Assembly (NCBI GenBank): GCA_949825065.1
Contig: OX463844.1
Coordinates: 26,259,056-26,323,055, forward strand
Length of the DNA: 64,000 bases
From: Odontocerum albicorne
Taxonomy: Eukaryota > Arthropoda > Insecta > Trichoptera > Odontoceridae
Reading direction: 5' to 3'
Shown here one piece after another: positions 1 through 10,250 of the stretch (position 1 is the stretch's first letter; each line of letters opens with the position of its first letter). Position numbers and translations under genes: made by a program. The notes under the pieces were generated by a model. That model was given only the letters and a program-made list of their open reading frames with translations, made no database searches and was not told the origin of the DNA.

Positions 1-1084
1 ATACATAAACTACTAAAACCTCACAATCCGTACCAATAAATTATCAGTAGAAACGGAAAACACGGCATAACCCGTTCAAACCTACGTTTTATGGCCCATG
101 GTATTCGTCTAAGGCTTTTTCTGGATTACCTTGAATATATTTTATTTTTTTCTACGATTTATGTTTTAGAACTGGCCCTCAAAAAAATGAATGACTCTCT
201 TAATTTTAGCCCCATTTATGGCGCCAAAAATAGAACGGCATAGCGTTATCGAGGAAACGTGATTCTATTTCTTTTTTATTGGCCCATTGAAGTTTTATTG
301 TTAAATTCCTCATTACGAATTGGATTTCGTTTGTTCTGTTTCGTTTTGTCGTTCATTAAACGGCACGAACGTGAGGTGTTTGTTTCATTTTATTAAATTT
401 TCAAAATTACATCTGGATAATTGTATTAAGAAAATACCTTAAACGTGCACAGATTTCTGTAACATAAGCAATCACTGAATTTCGGAAAACATAAAATGTA
501 TTTGGCAATGTAGGTCATCGCTGTTTCTTTGATTTCAAATGAAAAATGTTATCAAACTACAAATGATGTTTACCTTTTTTATAAAGGCATAATATTTGTC
601 GTTACTTGTGATTGAATAATATTTTGCAAATTATACATTAATCAATGATTCGTAAGTATAAAGTTGGCAGTTCTTTTTATATTTTTCCCAAGTTGTTTCA
701 AAAAACTATGAAGTTAACTGAGCAATTCTTTAACCACGAGAAAAAAAACTATTACGACGCAAAGAATATGTTCAAAGCAGGAAAAATATGTTTCTTTGTG
801 CCATTTATCTAAACTTTCAAGAACAGTACATAAAGTGGCTTAAAAAATACACTCAAGCGTTTTTGTTTTCACGTACGAAATACAATCAGTTTTTGGAAAA
901 ATGTATGAATCGAGAGAGGAATAAAACGTGTATAGGAAAACGGTTAAGAAAACACGATAAGTTAAAATATGTAATGTTGATTAATCATCTTAATGGATAA
1001 ACGCTGTTTTTATCACACTTGAATATTATTTTGATGATTATTATTTATATTTACTATTTCTGTGTATAGTCACAAATAAAACAA
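1..1084. other. AT-rich intergenic DNA, no gene seen
   Basis: The stretch is AT-rich with scattered short open frames, the longest about 70 codons at 788-1000. None shows a recognisable domain, conserved motif or exon-like structure. I see no repeat unit here that recurs elsewhere in the window. Confidence 0.6.
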
Positions 1085-2101
1085 TCTATATAAATATAAA
1101 TGTAAATGTTCGTGTATTAAAAATCTCTAATCTCCGAAAGTTCTCCACCGATCGCTTTGAAATTTTGATAAAAGGTTGCATTCATATACGAAAATGTTTA
1201 TATATTTTTATTTATATACAATTGTATATAAAAAAGTTTATAAATCAGAAAAAATAACGTTGGCGCCCCCTGCAGCGACACAGGGGAACTAAACTTGACA
1301 GTTATGTCACATTGCATTTTCGACGTTTCGAAATTAATATTAAATATTAAATAATTAAATATTAAATATCTATATAAATAAAAATGTAAATATTCGTTAA
1401 TTAAAAATCTCCAATCTACGAAAGTTATTCACATTGCTTTGAAATTTTGAGTTTCATTTTGATTTTGAATATTAAATATTTAATAATAAATAATTAAATA
1501 GTAAATATTAAATATTTAATTATAAATATTTAATATTTAAGTATTAAATATTAAATTTTCAAATACGTTTATTGAAAAATAGCGCCATTAGCGTGCTACG
1601 ACGTAAAAATATACAAAAATTTTATTAGCCATTTCGTAGCGTCGCGTGGTAATAATGTTGATCCTGTGTTTTTAAAACGTTTTTTATTATTTTTCAGTAC
1701 AATTAGCAGTTAATTTAAACTGTATCGATTGATTTTCATTTGAATTCATGGTATGTATCTGTGTATGTTTTATACATTAGAATTATTAAAAAAATCACGT
1801 GTTTCATACAACTAACTTATGACAAATTCAAATTTGATTTTAAGAAACTGCCAAATTTTTGCTAATTTTTAACAAGATGTATTAATTAGTAACTATTGTT
1901 AGTTTTTTGTAATGTATTTACCTAAATAACTTGCTATTTATTAGAATCGATATTTATTGTTCATTAATGACGCGTGCGACATGTCACATTCAACTTAAAT
2001 TCGTGCGTAGTTTGCAATGTTTGAAATGTCTTTCCTTAACATTTAATGAATTCCAATAATCTCTCTCTTTGCTTCGCATTTAATTAGTTCCAATTATCTC
2101 T

Positions 2102-2191
2102 GTATTTCCTTAACAATACTCCTGTTTGAAAAATATTTCCTTAACAATACTCCTATTTGAAAAATATTTCCTTAACAATACTCCTATTTGA
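2102..2191. repeat. 32-bp tandem repeat, about 2.8 copies
   Basis: The unit beginning TATTTCCTTAACAATACTCC recurs at 2102, 2134 and 2166, a period of 32 bp, with one base difference between copies. It lies inside the Helitron just upstream of the helicase remnant. Confidence 0.85.
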
Positions 2192-2204
2192 CTAATGCGT
2201 GTCC

Positions 2205-2475
2205 AGCTGCAAAACGATCGATGAGCTGAGATATTCTCACATCAATTGCTGGAAATTGGGAACGGAAAGGTGTTGGTTGATATGACCTCAGGACGAATTT
2301 GATTTTCTTATAACTTGTGCAATTTAGTGACGTCAAAAGAAGAATTGGTTGAAAAAGAATTTCCCTATATTCAAATCAATTATAAGAATCACGATTGGCT
2401 GAGTGAACGAGCTATTCTTGCCACCAAGAACAACGACGTCTATGAACTTAACAATATTATTCAGTTCCTTTTTTA
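2205..2475 (+). pseudogene. Helitron Pif1-type helicase fragment
   Basis: This is a remnant of the C-terminal helicase part of a RepHel protein, which unwinds DNA during rolling-circle transposition. The DNA closely matches the minus-strand copy at 20069-20336, whose open frame reads KIGNGK, NLVTSKEELVEK, NYKNHDWLSER and NDVYELNNIIQ, the pattern seen near the helicase C-terminus of Helitrons. Here the frame is broken by stops and shifts, so no protein is expected. No Rep nuclease domain is visible. The identification rests on the shared motif pattern and on the position upstream of a Helitron 3' end. Confidence 0.7.
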
Positions 2476-2815
2476 ATGTTTCGCAATTTTATATGTTTTT
2501 GTTCTAACTTTCTTTTTTTTTCAGTGCAATCGATCTGCTTTAGTTCATCAAAATGCCAGGGAAGCAGCAAAGTGACGTGCAGCCTGACTTCAGAATGGAC
2601 GGTTGCGGACACGGTGATCGCGTTCTGCAGCTTCAGATCTGCTTTGTTCTCAACAAAATGAACGCGACAGGATGAGAGTGGCTGAAAGACGTCAAAAATA
2701 CTGTATACACACAAACATTGGGAAATTAAACATATAAGAAACGTGTGCTTTCTCTTTTCTTTCTTTTCCATTTAACCAGACTGAGTCACAGCAACGCGTG
2801 GCCGGGTACAGCTAG

Positions 2816-4189
2816 TAGTTTAATAAAACATTAAAACAAACACAAGAATAACTACTGGCCAAAAAAATCTGGGAAAGGGAGAGTGCGACTGAGAGGGACA
2901 GTGGTATGGAAAGTGAGAAGGAACATGAGAGGGTGATGGAGAAAGAGTAGGAAAGATAGAAGTATATGGGAGAGGGAGTGGTGGTGGGTAGGGGGGAGAG
3001 AGTACATTGCTTTTTTTATGGAGGGGTTAACAAGAAAAAATAGATAAATTCCATGAATTTCAATAAATTTTCCTTCTTTATACAACTCTTGTACATGTTG
3101 TTCAAAATATTAAATTTTAGAACACTATGTAAATATTGTGCACCATACACAATTTGCTCAGAAATGTTTTAATTTTATAATATCAAATCAATTTTTACTT
3201 TTCGCTTCGAAAATACTTTAGTTAGAAAGAATTATGTAAGCTAAATTGTTTCCTTGTTTTCAGCTGACCAAAACACATTTCGAATTAAATTCATTTTTGT
3301 TTTAGTTTCCAACGAATGTACGAGTAGTTTAAAATTATCGCACTGCAATTATTACTGATTATAATCTCTACAATCTTTTTTTTTAACAAAACAACACAAA
3401 AATATTAAGGGTCGTGAAAATGGCTTAGCGTTTATTTTGCACGATTAAATTATAAATATAGACGAGATTCAAATTATTATTTTGCAACAAATAAATAGCA
3501 GAATATTGATAATAATGAAGGTTGTGTATAGGAAAAGTTTTGGTTTGTATTAAATAACGAATATATTATGAGTAGGATTAAAAACGATAAAGAACATAAT
3601 TGTTGTAAAAATAAACAAGTTTTTCTTTTTGCGTACTTCGTATTTTTTTAAATATTCTTTAATTAGTATTATTATCACCTAACTATATGTTTTTCAAGCC
3701 AAACTGCAGAGAAGTTTTTAAATATTTTGCTTACATTTTATGAATACAAGTAGAACCAATTTTATTCCTTATTGTTAAATGCAGATAGCTATATCTTCTA
3801 GATAAGTTTCATAACTAAAAGTAAGCGCTTTTGTTTTTAAACTTTTATAATTAAAATATGATGAAAAAAATATTTTTTTTCGAAATATAATATGATATTA
3901 AAAATAAATGCATTTTATTATTCGTTATACACAAAATTAAAGAAGAACTACGTTCCTACATATCGACTGGTTAGTAACAAGGGTAAAGTAAAGACGTATT
4001 TGATTTATTGGATATCTAATGACAACTCCCAAAGGCTCTCAAGAGAAAAAAACAGAGGATATCTTAGCGATACCCTCCGCGATCCCTTAATTTGTGCTGA
4101 ATTGGATAATCTTAGAGGAGCAGATTAATTGTTAGTAATATGGAGTTTTTATATATCTTCATAGTTTTTTTTTTTCATTTATAGGGTAC
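2816..4189. other. intergenic, with a purine-rich tract
   Basis: A strongly purine-biased plus strand (mostly G and A) runs from about 2871 to 3004. The rest is AT-rich. An open frame at 3892-4128 (78 codons) shows no recognisable motif and I do not call it a gene. Confidence 0.6.
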
Positions 4190-4500
4190 ACTTCAATATA
4201 ACCGAAATGCTGATTCGGACATATTGAAGATGTGGTCGGCCAAACATTGTATCAGAACCCATTGAAAGATTATTTGTAGTACGCACGAATCTCACGGTTC
4301 GTCATCGCACGTACTGGACTTACTACGTCACATATAAGATACAACAACGCTCACACATCTAGTGCGAATGACATCGTTACCAACCAAACTCTTTTACTGG
4401 ACTAAGATATTTATTAAAAATCGGATATCGTCTGGAATTGAACCCGTAACCCCCGGGCGGAATTCAAGCCTATTATTTAATAGGCCACGAAGTTCAAATT
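4190..4500 (-). mobile_element. SINE family B copy
   Basis: Read on the minus strand, a tRNA-like head starts near 4500 (CTTCGTGGCCTATTAAATAA) and contains a B-box-like GGGTTCAATTCC. A body of about 200 bp with GACGAACCGTGAGATTCGT follows. It ends near 4190 with the TTCGG...TATTGAAG tail pattern shared with copies at 34.7, 56.3 and 63.2 kb. A pol III promoter layout is inferred from the A- and B-box-like motifs. Confidence 0.6.
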
Positions 4501-5719
4501 AAAGGTTTTTCTTGTAACTGCCAAATAGACAATTTCTTCACATTTCGGTATAGTGAAACGTTTTGAAGAGTGTGTGTTAAGCAATTATGTAAGATGTTTC
4601 GAATTTTAAGCACGACAAGAATTTTAAATGCATCAGTAGATTGCAATGAACGCTGCTCCAGTCACAAAATTTTCTACTTGCTTAGAATTTCCTACTCACA
4701 AAATGTTGTAGCCCAACTTGTTAAACTTATGAGAACTAACTAAATGTAAACTGTAGACAAACTCACAGCACGTAGTTAAATCGCAATAAACTCCGTAGCT
4801 AGTATAAAACTATACGAGTAAAGTTTAAAAGGTTTGAATTAGAAATGTTCCAAAATGAAATGTCAAACATAAGCGTTTCTTCACACCTTTTTGAGCAGGG
4901 AAATGGGCAAAACCATAAAAGGGAAATAGTGAAAATCTTCCACCTTCAAGTCTTGGTCAAAATTTATGCCAGCTCAGGGAAACAAATAAGAAAACAATAA
5001 AAAAACTCAGTAGCCATTAAAACGTTGTTTCGGCTTTTCTTGCACGTAGTGCTGCACGTCATGGCCGAGTTATTTGTTAGGTCACTGTCTTTAACTTGAA
5101 ATATTCTTTCATATAAAAATCTACACAGTGTTTACAGTGAAATGTAAATTCGTTTTTTATATCTGATAACACCACTGCTGAATAATGAAATTTTAGAAAC
5201 AAAAGAAGTCATTATTAATGAACTTTGAGATTTAGAATTTGAAAATAGCATAAAATTGTGTAGGCTGTCTCATATTTAAGCTATATACAAGTACATATGT
5301 TATGAAAGCTCTATATAATTAAGTGATCAACAAAAGTATTGCTTAATCATATAGACTTAAGAACTTTAGAAAGGAATTAAGAACTCTCTGATAATAAAGC
5401 GAGTCCAAAAGAGATTTCTGCGACACCTATATTGTAAAGAGTACCCCATAAGCGTTATAAGAGATCTATCTATGCACCTGTTTGCATATGTATATTTTGC
5501 TTACAGGAAAAAGAGCAAATATTTTGTTGTCGCATTTTAAATATCTTCATCAGTTCAAATATTGTAAATGGATTGATTTCAACCTTTGTTAATTTATTTT
5601 CAAACTCTTTTATGGGATATTGTATCTTTTGAATAAATGTCTGAAGAGCTTTCAGAACCATTTCGTCTCCATCAAATATATTGACTCTTCGGAATTGATC
5701 CAACGAGGCGGGGTATTCT
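4501..5719. other. intergenic, nothing recognised
   Basis: AT-rich sequence. The only notable open frame (5470-5703, minus, 77 codons) carries no recognisable motif. I see no repeated unit shared with the rest of the window. Confidence 0.5.
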
Positions 5720-5814
5720 AACGAAAGGTATTTTGCCTTTGTTGGTTCAGTGGCGGGGAATTATCTGCCTCGTGTTGTGAAAGTGTCTGAAGTGTTAGGA
5801 ATATGGGGGACTTG

Positions 5815-5995
5815 CGCAGCTTCAGGAAGAACTTCAAGTCAACCTTTTATTGGAAGTTTTATCAAAATTCATGATTATATATGAACACTACACACCATCT
5901 TAAGCCTAGCATGCTACTATTACATATTTGAAAATGTTCTAAGGTTCCATTTCTTTAAAAGTTTTCAGTAGTTTTCTTATTAAATGTGTGTTTTA
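5815..5995 (+). repeat. unclassified dispersed repeat, copy 1
   Basis: This stretch resembles 59685-59880. Both contain GCAGCTTCA near the start, then GGAAG followed by TTATCAA, a TATATGAACAC motif, a CTATTACATAT motif and TTTTCTT near the end. Order and spacing agree, so this is a two-copy dispersed repeat. I cannot assign it to a known class. Confidence 0.55.
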
Positions 5996-5999
5996 AACT

Positions 6000-7099
6000 A
6001 CTTGCGCACAAAACGACCTTATTGATTTACTTTCGGACATCGACATCTTCCATATTTTGGTGGATGAACTGAGCGGCTTTATATTTTTTAATGTCATATC
6101 TAAGCCACTTAACAGACAAGCATGATAACAATTGCTCCCGTTGAAATAATATTATGGTAAGACTTTTATTCGTGAATTCTTTCTCTTTGTTCAATGTAAT
6201 TGGATCAAACCTGTATCAAATGTAAAATAAAAAGGAACATAAATGAAACCATTCGCATACATTTCAAGTAACATTCCAAGCGCTGTATGCTCGGAATTTC
6301 TTGAAATGTTTCGGTAAATTACAAAAATATGAAACGTATTTTAAACAGCATAAACTGAGGGAAACATGAATTGTTGGGATTTGAAAATTATCGCAACACT
6401 AGTTGTTTCGCAAGGCGGGTTTACTAAATGTGACGGTTTATATGTAAGTGGAATTGCCACGCTAGAAGTATCTACTAAAAACAAAAACAATGACCTCATT
6501 GAAAAGCTCAAGTGCCTTATACGAAATTCAAAAACCACCAGTAAAGTTTTGCTTCTAACATTACACCGAAATCTGTTTGTAAAAGGAATGCACAAAAATG
6601 AACCTCCATTTCAACATAGAAATTGTGAAACTTCACAGAAAATATAAAATGTTTTTCCAATATCTATCATAAATCACCGAGACTCAAGTTTCCCAACGCA
6701 TATCTAAATAACACATCAAGGTGGCAGTAACACGTACTGTGGTGATGAAGAAAAGTAACTGAAAGAATCGTAGTAAAATGTTTTTTTAAATTTTGTTTAT
6801 TTTCTAATATAAAATATAAGAATTTAAATCGAAGTGTTAGAGAAGGAGATGGATTCGTTAAAAAATAAGCTTTTTTCGTGAGTAATTAAATTCTTAGTAA
6901 TATTACTATTTATTCCACAGTAATTAAATTCTGAGTAATATTACGAGTACTATAGTTTTTTAATGCCTTTCAGTTTTGACTTTCAATTATTGATTTCTGT
7001 CAAATTAGTTAATAATAAATATCTTTTTAACCATCAGCAAATCTAAGATAGGTTGTAATATCTTATTTCTTAAAAAATATAGAAATCAGCAAAAAAATA
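6000..7099. other. intergenic with a short direct repeat
   Basis: A 38-bp period direct duplication starting AGTAATTAAATTCT occurs at 6881 and 6919. Overlapping open frames at 6341-6647 on both strands have no recognisable motif and look spurious. Confidence 0.5.
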
Positions 7100-7104
7100 T
7101 AAGT

Positions 7105-7420
7105 CAGATTTATAAATTATGAGAAAGCCTTCGATAGGATAAAATATATTGAAATATTAAGAATGCTTCAGGAATGCAGTATCGACGGTTGTCATTGTTA
7201 ACCTTAAAAAAACTGTACTGTTTGGAGAACGTTCAACAGTTTAGATATATTGGCAGCGTTATATGACATGAAAACCAAAAATCGAGTATTTACTTGATCT
7301 AAGAAAGTGCGTTTTAATAATAATAATTAAAGGACAATTTATATAACAAACTTTCTTCAAGGGTGTTCCAACTTGGGAATCAAAGATATTATTGACAAAT
7401 TAAAAATATTACATTTATAT
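7105..7420 (+). pseudogene. LINE reverse transcriptase remnant
   Basis: Short translated stretches read YEKAFDRIKYIEILRMLQE (compare the motif A region, DYEKAFDRV, of RTE/R1-type reverse transcriptases) and, further on, ENVQQFRYIGSVI (compare the YLGS block). They are separated by deletions, shifts and a stop, so the gene is dead. The region carries the first copy of the target-site duplication of the insertion that follows at 7440. I recognise it as a non-LTR reverse transcriptase but cannot fix the clade. Confidence 0.55.
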
Positions 7421-7435
7421 AGGTTGAGTGCATGG

Positions 7436-7535
7436 CTTACTGTTGATGTCTGTAACACCTAGGCTTCCACGAATGCGTGAAATAAAAAGCTCACGCATTC
7501 GTGGAAGCCTAGGTGTTACAGACATCAACAGTAAG
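7436..7535. repeat. 45-bp perfect inverted repeat (hairpin)
   Basis: Arms 7436-7480 and 7491-7535 are exact reverse complements, separated by a 10-base loop (AATAAAAAGC). The right arm is the native LINE coding sequence (translated RGSLGVTDINSKM); the left arm is its inverted duplicate. The outer bases overlap the target-site duplication, which suggests a few bases of microhomology at the junction. Confidence 0.95.
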
Positions 7536-7811
7536 ATGGAGGAGAGGCGATTGAGATGGCATGGGCACGTTGGACGCAGAACACCCGATCATATTGTGAA
7601 CCGGGCAATCTCCATGGATCTTCCTCAAATTACAACCAGAGGAAGACCAAAGAATTCATGGCTGGTGCAAAAAGATAACCTGATGCAGAGGCACGACCTG
7701 GGGGACGTGGTCCGGGACAGAAGAGCATACAACCTGAGGACGAGGAGAGCTGACCCCAACAGTCTTCGCAGACAGTGAGTTGGGATAGAGCCAGGGAGAA
7801 GAAGAAGAAGA
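7440..7811 (+). mobile_element. 5'-truncated RTE-like LINE insertion
   Basis: The insertion is flanked by a 19-bp duplication beginning AGGTTGAGTG (7421-7439 and 7812-7830, one mismatch). It carries the C-terminal end of an RTE-like reverse transcriptase and ends in a GAAGAAGAAG tail, a trinucleotide tail as expected for this clade. The 5' end is a 41-45-bp inverted copy of the element's own start, which makes a perfect hairpin. The whole insert is only about 370 bp, so it is a dead-on-arrival copy. Confidence 0.8.
7497..7778 (+). pseudogene. RTE-like LINE ORF2 C-terminus
   Basis: The frame reads IRGSLGVTDI, then MEERRLRWHGHVGRR, then TRGRPKNSW, and stops at 7778. This order (a [Y/I]IRGS block, an RRLRW.GHV.R block and a GRP...W block) is characteristic of the C-terminal tail behind the reverse transcriptase domain of RTE-type and related LINEs. 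The domains that would make it active (endonuclease and reverse transcriptase motifs A to D) are missing because the copy is 5' truncated. After the stop there is only a short 3' untranslated region before the GAA tail. It has no expected function. Confidence 0.75.
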
Positions 7812-7830
7812 AGGTTGAGTGTATGGCTTA

Positions 7831-9339
7831 GAAGGAAGTAGCTGCGGCCATTAGATAAGGAACTTTCCCGCATCTTCATATTTCAGAAAAAAACATATTA
7901 GAAAATCGCAGAAAACTTACCAAGGGAAGATGAACTACAAATAAATCTTTGAAGATGTTTCGGTATGGGATAGTATCAGATTCGGCTTGAGGTATAGTGA
8001 AGTTAAGTTATGTTAATATATGACTTGAAAATTGGTTGGATACATTAATTCATCTATTTTTATTAGTTATGAAACTATTCTACAATTAAAATAAAGATTA
8101 AAAATATATATCACAGAAATACACATAAATAATACAGCATCCTGATTATAAACAATAAAATGCATAAAAAATACATCAAATTCGTCTAAAAATTAAATAT
8201 CTTCGAAAAGTGTACACACAAATATTACAAATTTTAAAAATAAAATTCAGTTCAAGAATATGCAACAATACATTATAATATAACATTTCAGTTTTATAAC
8301 TGTTCTTCGTATTAATATTCTTGAAAATATCAACTTTTTAACACAATGATCAAAAAAGATAAAAAATAATATCATACAAATTTCACAATCAAATTGAATC
8401 CAATTCAAAGTTTCTTCATTGAATGGACCCTATCACTTTGTTTACAACGCTCAACAATACAACTAAATTTACCCCACGTACTGTACTAACAAGATAGAAA
8501 ACACGCACTTTCTTTTATAATTGGGTTAACCCGTTGGCACCCGATTTCATAGTCGGCGCTGATCTGCGTCTATCCAATACAACAATGACTTGACTTATTT
8601 GACGCTGTTTCATAGTAAAATATATTCTCAAGAGCGCTTGCTTTTAAATTAAGAGTTTAAAAGAGCCTTTAAACAAATTCAGGTTAAAAAGTGTTAAACA
8701 TGTTTATAAAAAAATTGCATTCACCAGTTTATTATTTCCGGTAATGTTTTTTTTTTGTTATGTGAGCAAATAACCTATTTATGTGAACAAAAAACCTTTT
8801 TCTAATGACAAAGGATAATAGATTAGTCTCCTTAGGAAAAAAAATCAACGTGTTTATTATAACATAAAATGCCTCTGGTAAGCGACTTAAATATTTAATT
8901 TAAGGCAACTGAACTTCTGAAATTACGGGACTACTGAATTGTTTTAATGATTATTTTTAAATAACCTCAATTATTATGTTCAATAAAAAGAAGGCAAGAA
9001 ATGTGACAAAACATAATATTTGTTTATGTTTTGCAATTGACTTGGATCTCAATTTTTAGTAATTTGAAGGAAATAACACTGATAACGAGACAAATAATAC
9101 AATGAAAAACTTTTAATTGAATTTAAAATTATCTCATTGTTTTTAAAACGTTTCTTAATAGTCTTAGTAAGAATATTCAGATATGTATTTTAGGAAAGTT
9201 AAAACCAAAGCCATATAAGTTGGTAAATATAAGTATTCACTATATTATTTATAAAATGTCAATTTTAATAACTCTTTTTAAAATTTAAGAAGGAATCATC
9301 GAAGTCAGCGCCATGGACTATTTGTGAAGCAGACTTGTT
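7831..9339. other. intergenic, nothing recognised
   Basis: AT-rich DNA. A TTAACCCGTTGG motif at 8524 resembles one end of a piggyBac-type element, but I found no matching opposite end. No coding region is supported. Confidence 0.5.
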
Positions 9340-9910
9340 TGTTTATTTGATTCTTTTGACATTTCATTGTACAAAAATCTAGCGGTCTTATTGCAAGATG
9401 GCAATATCTTCCAACCAATCAAACAAAAGTGACTAAAATTTCATGGTCGTAAAGAAATATTCAAATAATTATTCATCTTTAAAAATATATGAACAATGTA
9501 CAAAGTATAAATAAAAGTGAGGCATCATCAATGGATGAAAGGAAAGAAGGGATGGAGAGAGAAAAAAATCACGACTGAAATACATTTCATTACTTGAAAT
9601 AACGAACTTTTAGTCGATATTTAAAACATGCCAATGACGGGAGTCTAACGCAAGTGTAACATTAGTTTGTAACTGGTTCCATAGTCTCATAGCATGGACA
9701 GTAAAAGATGTACTGGGAAAGCCAATACACAATACCAGTTCGAGCGTAGCGCGTACATGGTCGGAAAGACATTGAATAATCTCGGCGAGATAAGATGGGG
9801 CGGGGCGTTGGAACAAAGAAGGATATTATACTATAGTGACAGTGTGTTATTTTGTAATATGTTAGAGTTTGCATCCAATTCACTTTCAACCTCAAAACGT
9901 TTGCATCCAA
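9340..9910 (-). mobile_element. LINE 3' end carrying the SINE-type tail
   Basis: On the minus strand, a reverse transcriptase C-terminal frame (9610-9816, with its upstream continuation in another frame to about 9910) is followed by about 170 bp of untranslated sequence. A tail at 9440-9340 then matches the 3' end of SINE family A: the plus strand reads TTTCATTGTACA, then TTATTGC, then ATCTTCCAACCAA, as in the SINE at 22.1 kb. It has the layout of a LINE that shares its 3' recognition tail with a SINE. Confidence 0.65.
9610..9816 (-). pseudogene. LINE reverse transcriptase C-terminal fragment
   Basis: The frame reads APSYLAEIIQCLSDHVR, then LCIGFPSTSFTVHAMRLWNQL, and ends DSRHWHVLNID. The AP.YL...I..LSDH and SF.VHA.RLWN.L blocks are typical of the extreme C-terminus of LINE ORF2 proteins, after the reverse transcriptase domain. 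The copy at 56600-56890 has the same layout (PATPSYLPEN, FTSSFAVHAVGL, DSHWNVF), so both belong to one LINE family. The frame shifts upstream, so only a relic is present. The clade is not certain. Confidence 0.65.
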
Positions 9911-9959
9911 TTCACTTTCAACCTCAAAACGTTTGCATCCAATTGATTTTCAACCTAAG
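9867..9959. repeat. 32-bp tandem repeat, about 2.9 copies
   Basis: The unit starting GTTTGCATCCAATTCACTTT repeats three times; the last copy is slightly diverged. It lies exactly between two oppositely oriented LINE fragments. Confidence 0.85.
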
Positions 9960-10250
9960 GAAGCAAAGTCACGTATCAGAGGTTCGGGACAGACTTCAAT
10001 GCCTTAAAATTAGGCAGCGAAATAGAATTCACATTCTGTCGACATTATTTTGCGTGCTTAACAATTCCAATTCTCCTTCATATATTCGCAGAGAAGTGCT
10101 ATTTACTTTTGAATACTGCTCTTCTCTTCCACCAGGTGACAAGAGACTCCTTCGCATACCATCACAACACCTAATATTTTCAGACATCTTGTTTTTTTTT
10201 TTCACTTGTCGCGATTGTGGAATGAAAATTAGGATGTTGCGTATATATCT
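9955..10250 (+). pseudogene. LINE ORF2 C-terminal fragment
   Basis: The frame reads VRDRLQCLKIRQRNRIHILS, then LFCVLNNSNSPSYIRR, then EYCSSLPPGDKRLLRIPSQH and FFFTCRDCGMKI. These blocks (RLQ.LKLRQR..IHLLS, then NSPSYL, then SSLPPG, then a distorted RLWN region) are the usual order at the C-terminus of LINE reverse transcriptase proteins. The open frame of 194 codons runs into this from unrelated upstream sequence, so the ATG at 9694 is not a real start. It is opposite in orientation to the LINE fragment at 9340-9910. Confidence 0.6.

Larger units (their letters stand above)
1085..2815 (+). mobile_element. Helitron (rolling-circle transposon), decayed
   Basis: The left end begins TCTATATAAATA directly after an A, and the right end is GGGTACAGCTAG followed by T. 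This fits the Helitron pattern of a TC start, a CTAG end and insertion between A and T. A second 5'-like terminus, again TCTATATAAATA with similar following sequence, starts at 1369, so the element may be two nested or joined copies. Inside are AT-rich repeats of the TTAAATA type (about 1335-1550), a 32-bp tandem repeat (2102-2191) and a helicase remnant (2205-2475). A second copy of the 3' terminal region lies at 20413-20731. The ends are well supported; the internal structure is decayed. Confidence 0.75.

Noticed and set aside
788..1000. 70-codon open frame
   Set aside because: No motif, low-complexity Lys/Phe-rich AT-biased composition, and no support from neighbours.
3892..4128. 78-codon open frame with a less biased composition
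   Set aside because: No recognisable domain, and it lies next to a SINE; it could be chance in AT-rich DNA.
6341..6647. Overlapping open frames on both strands
   Set aside because: Neither has a conserved block, and overlap on both strands is typical of chance frames.
8524..8545. piggyBac-like end TTAACCCGTTGG
   Set aside because: I found no matching inverted end with TTAA nearby, so a single short motif is not enough.
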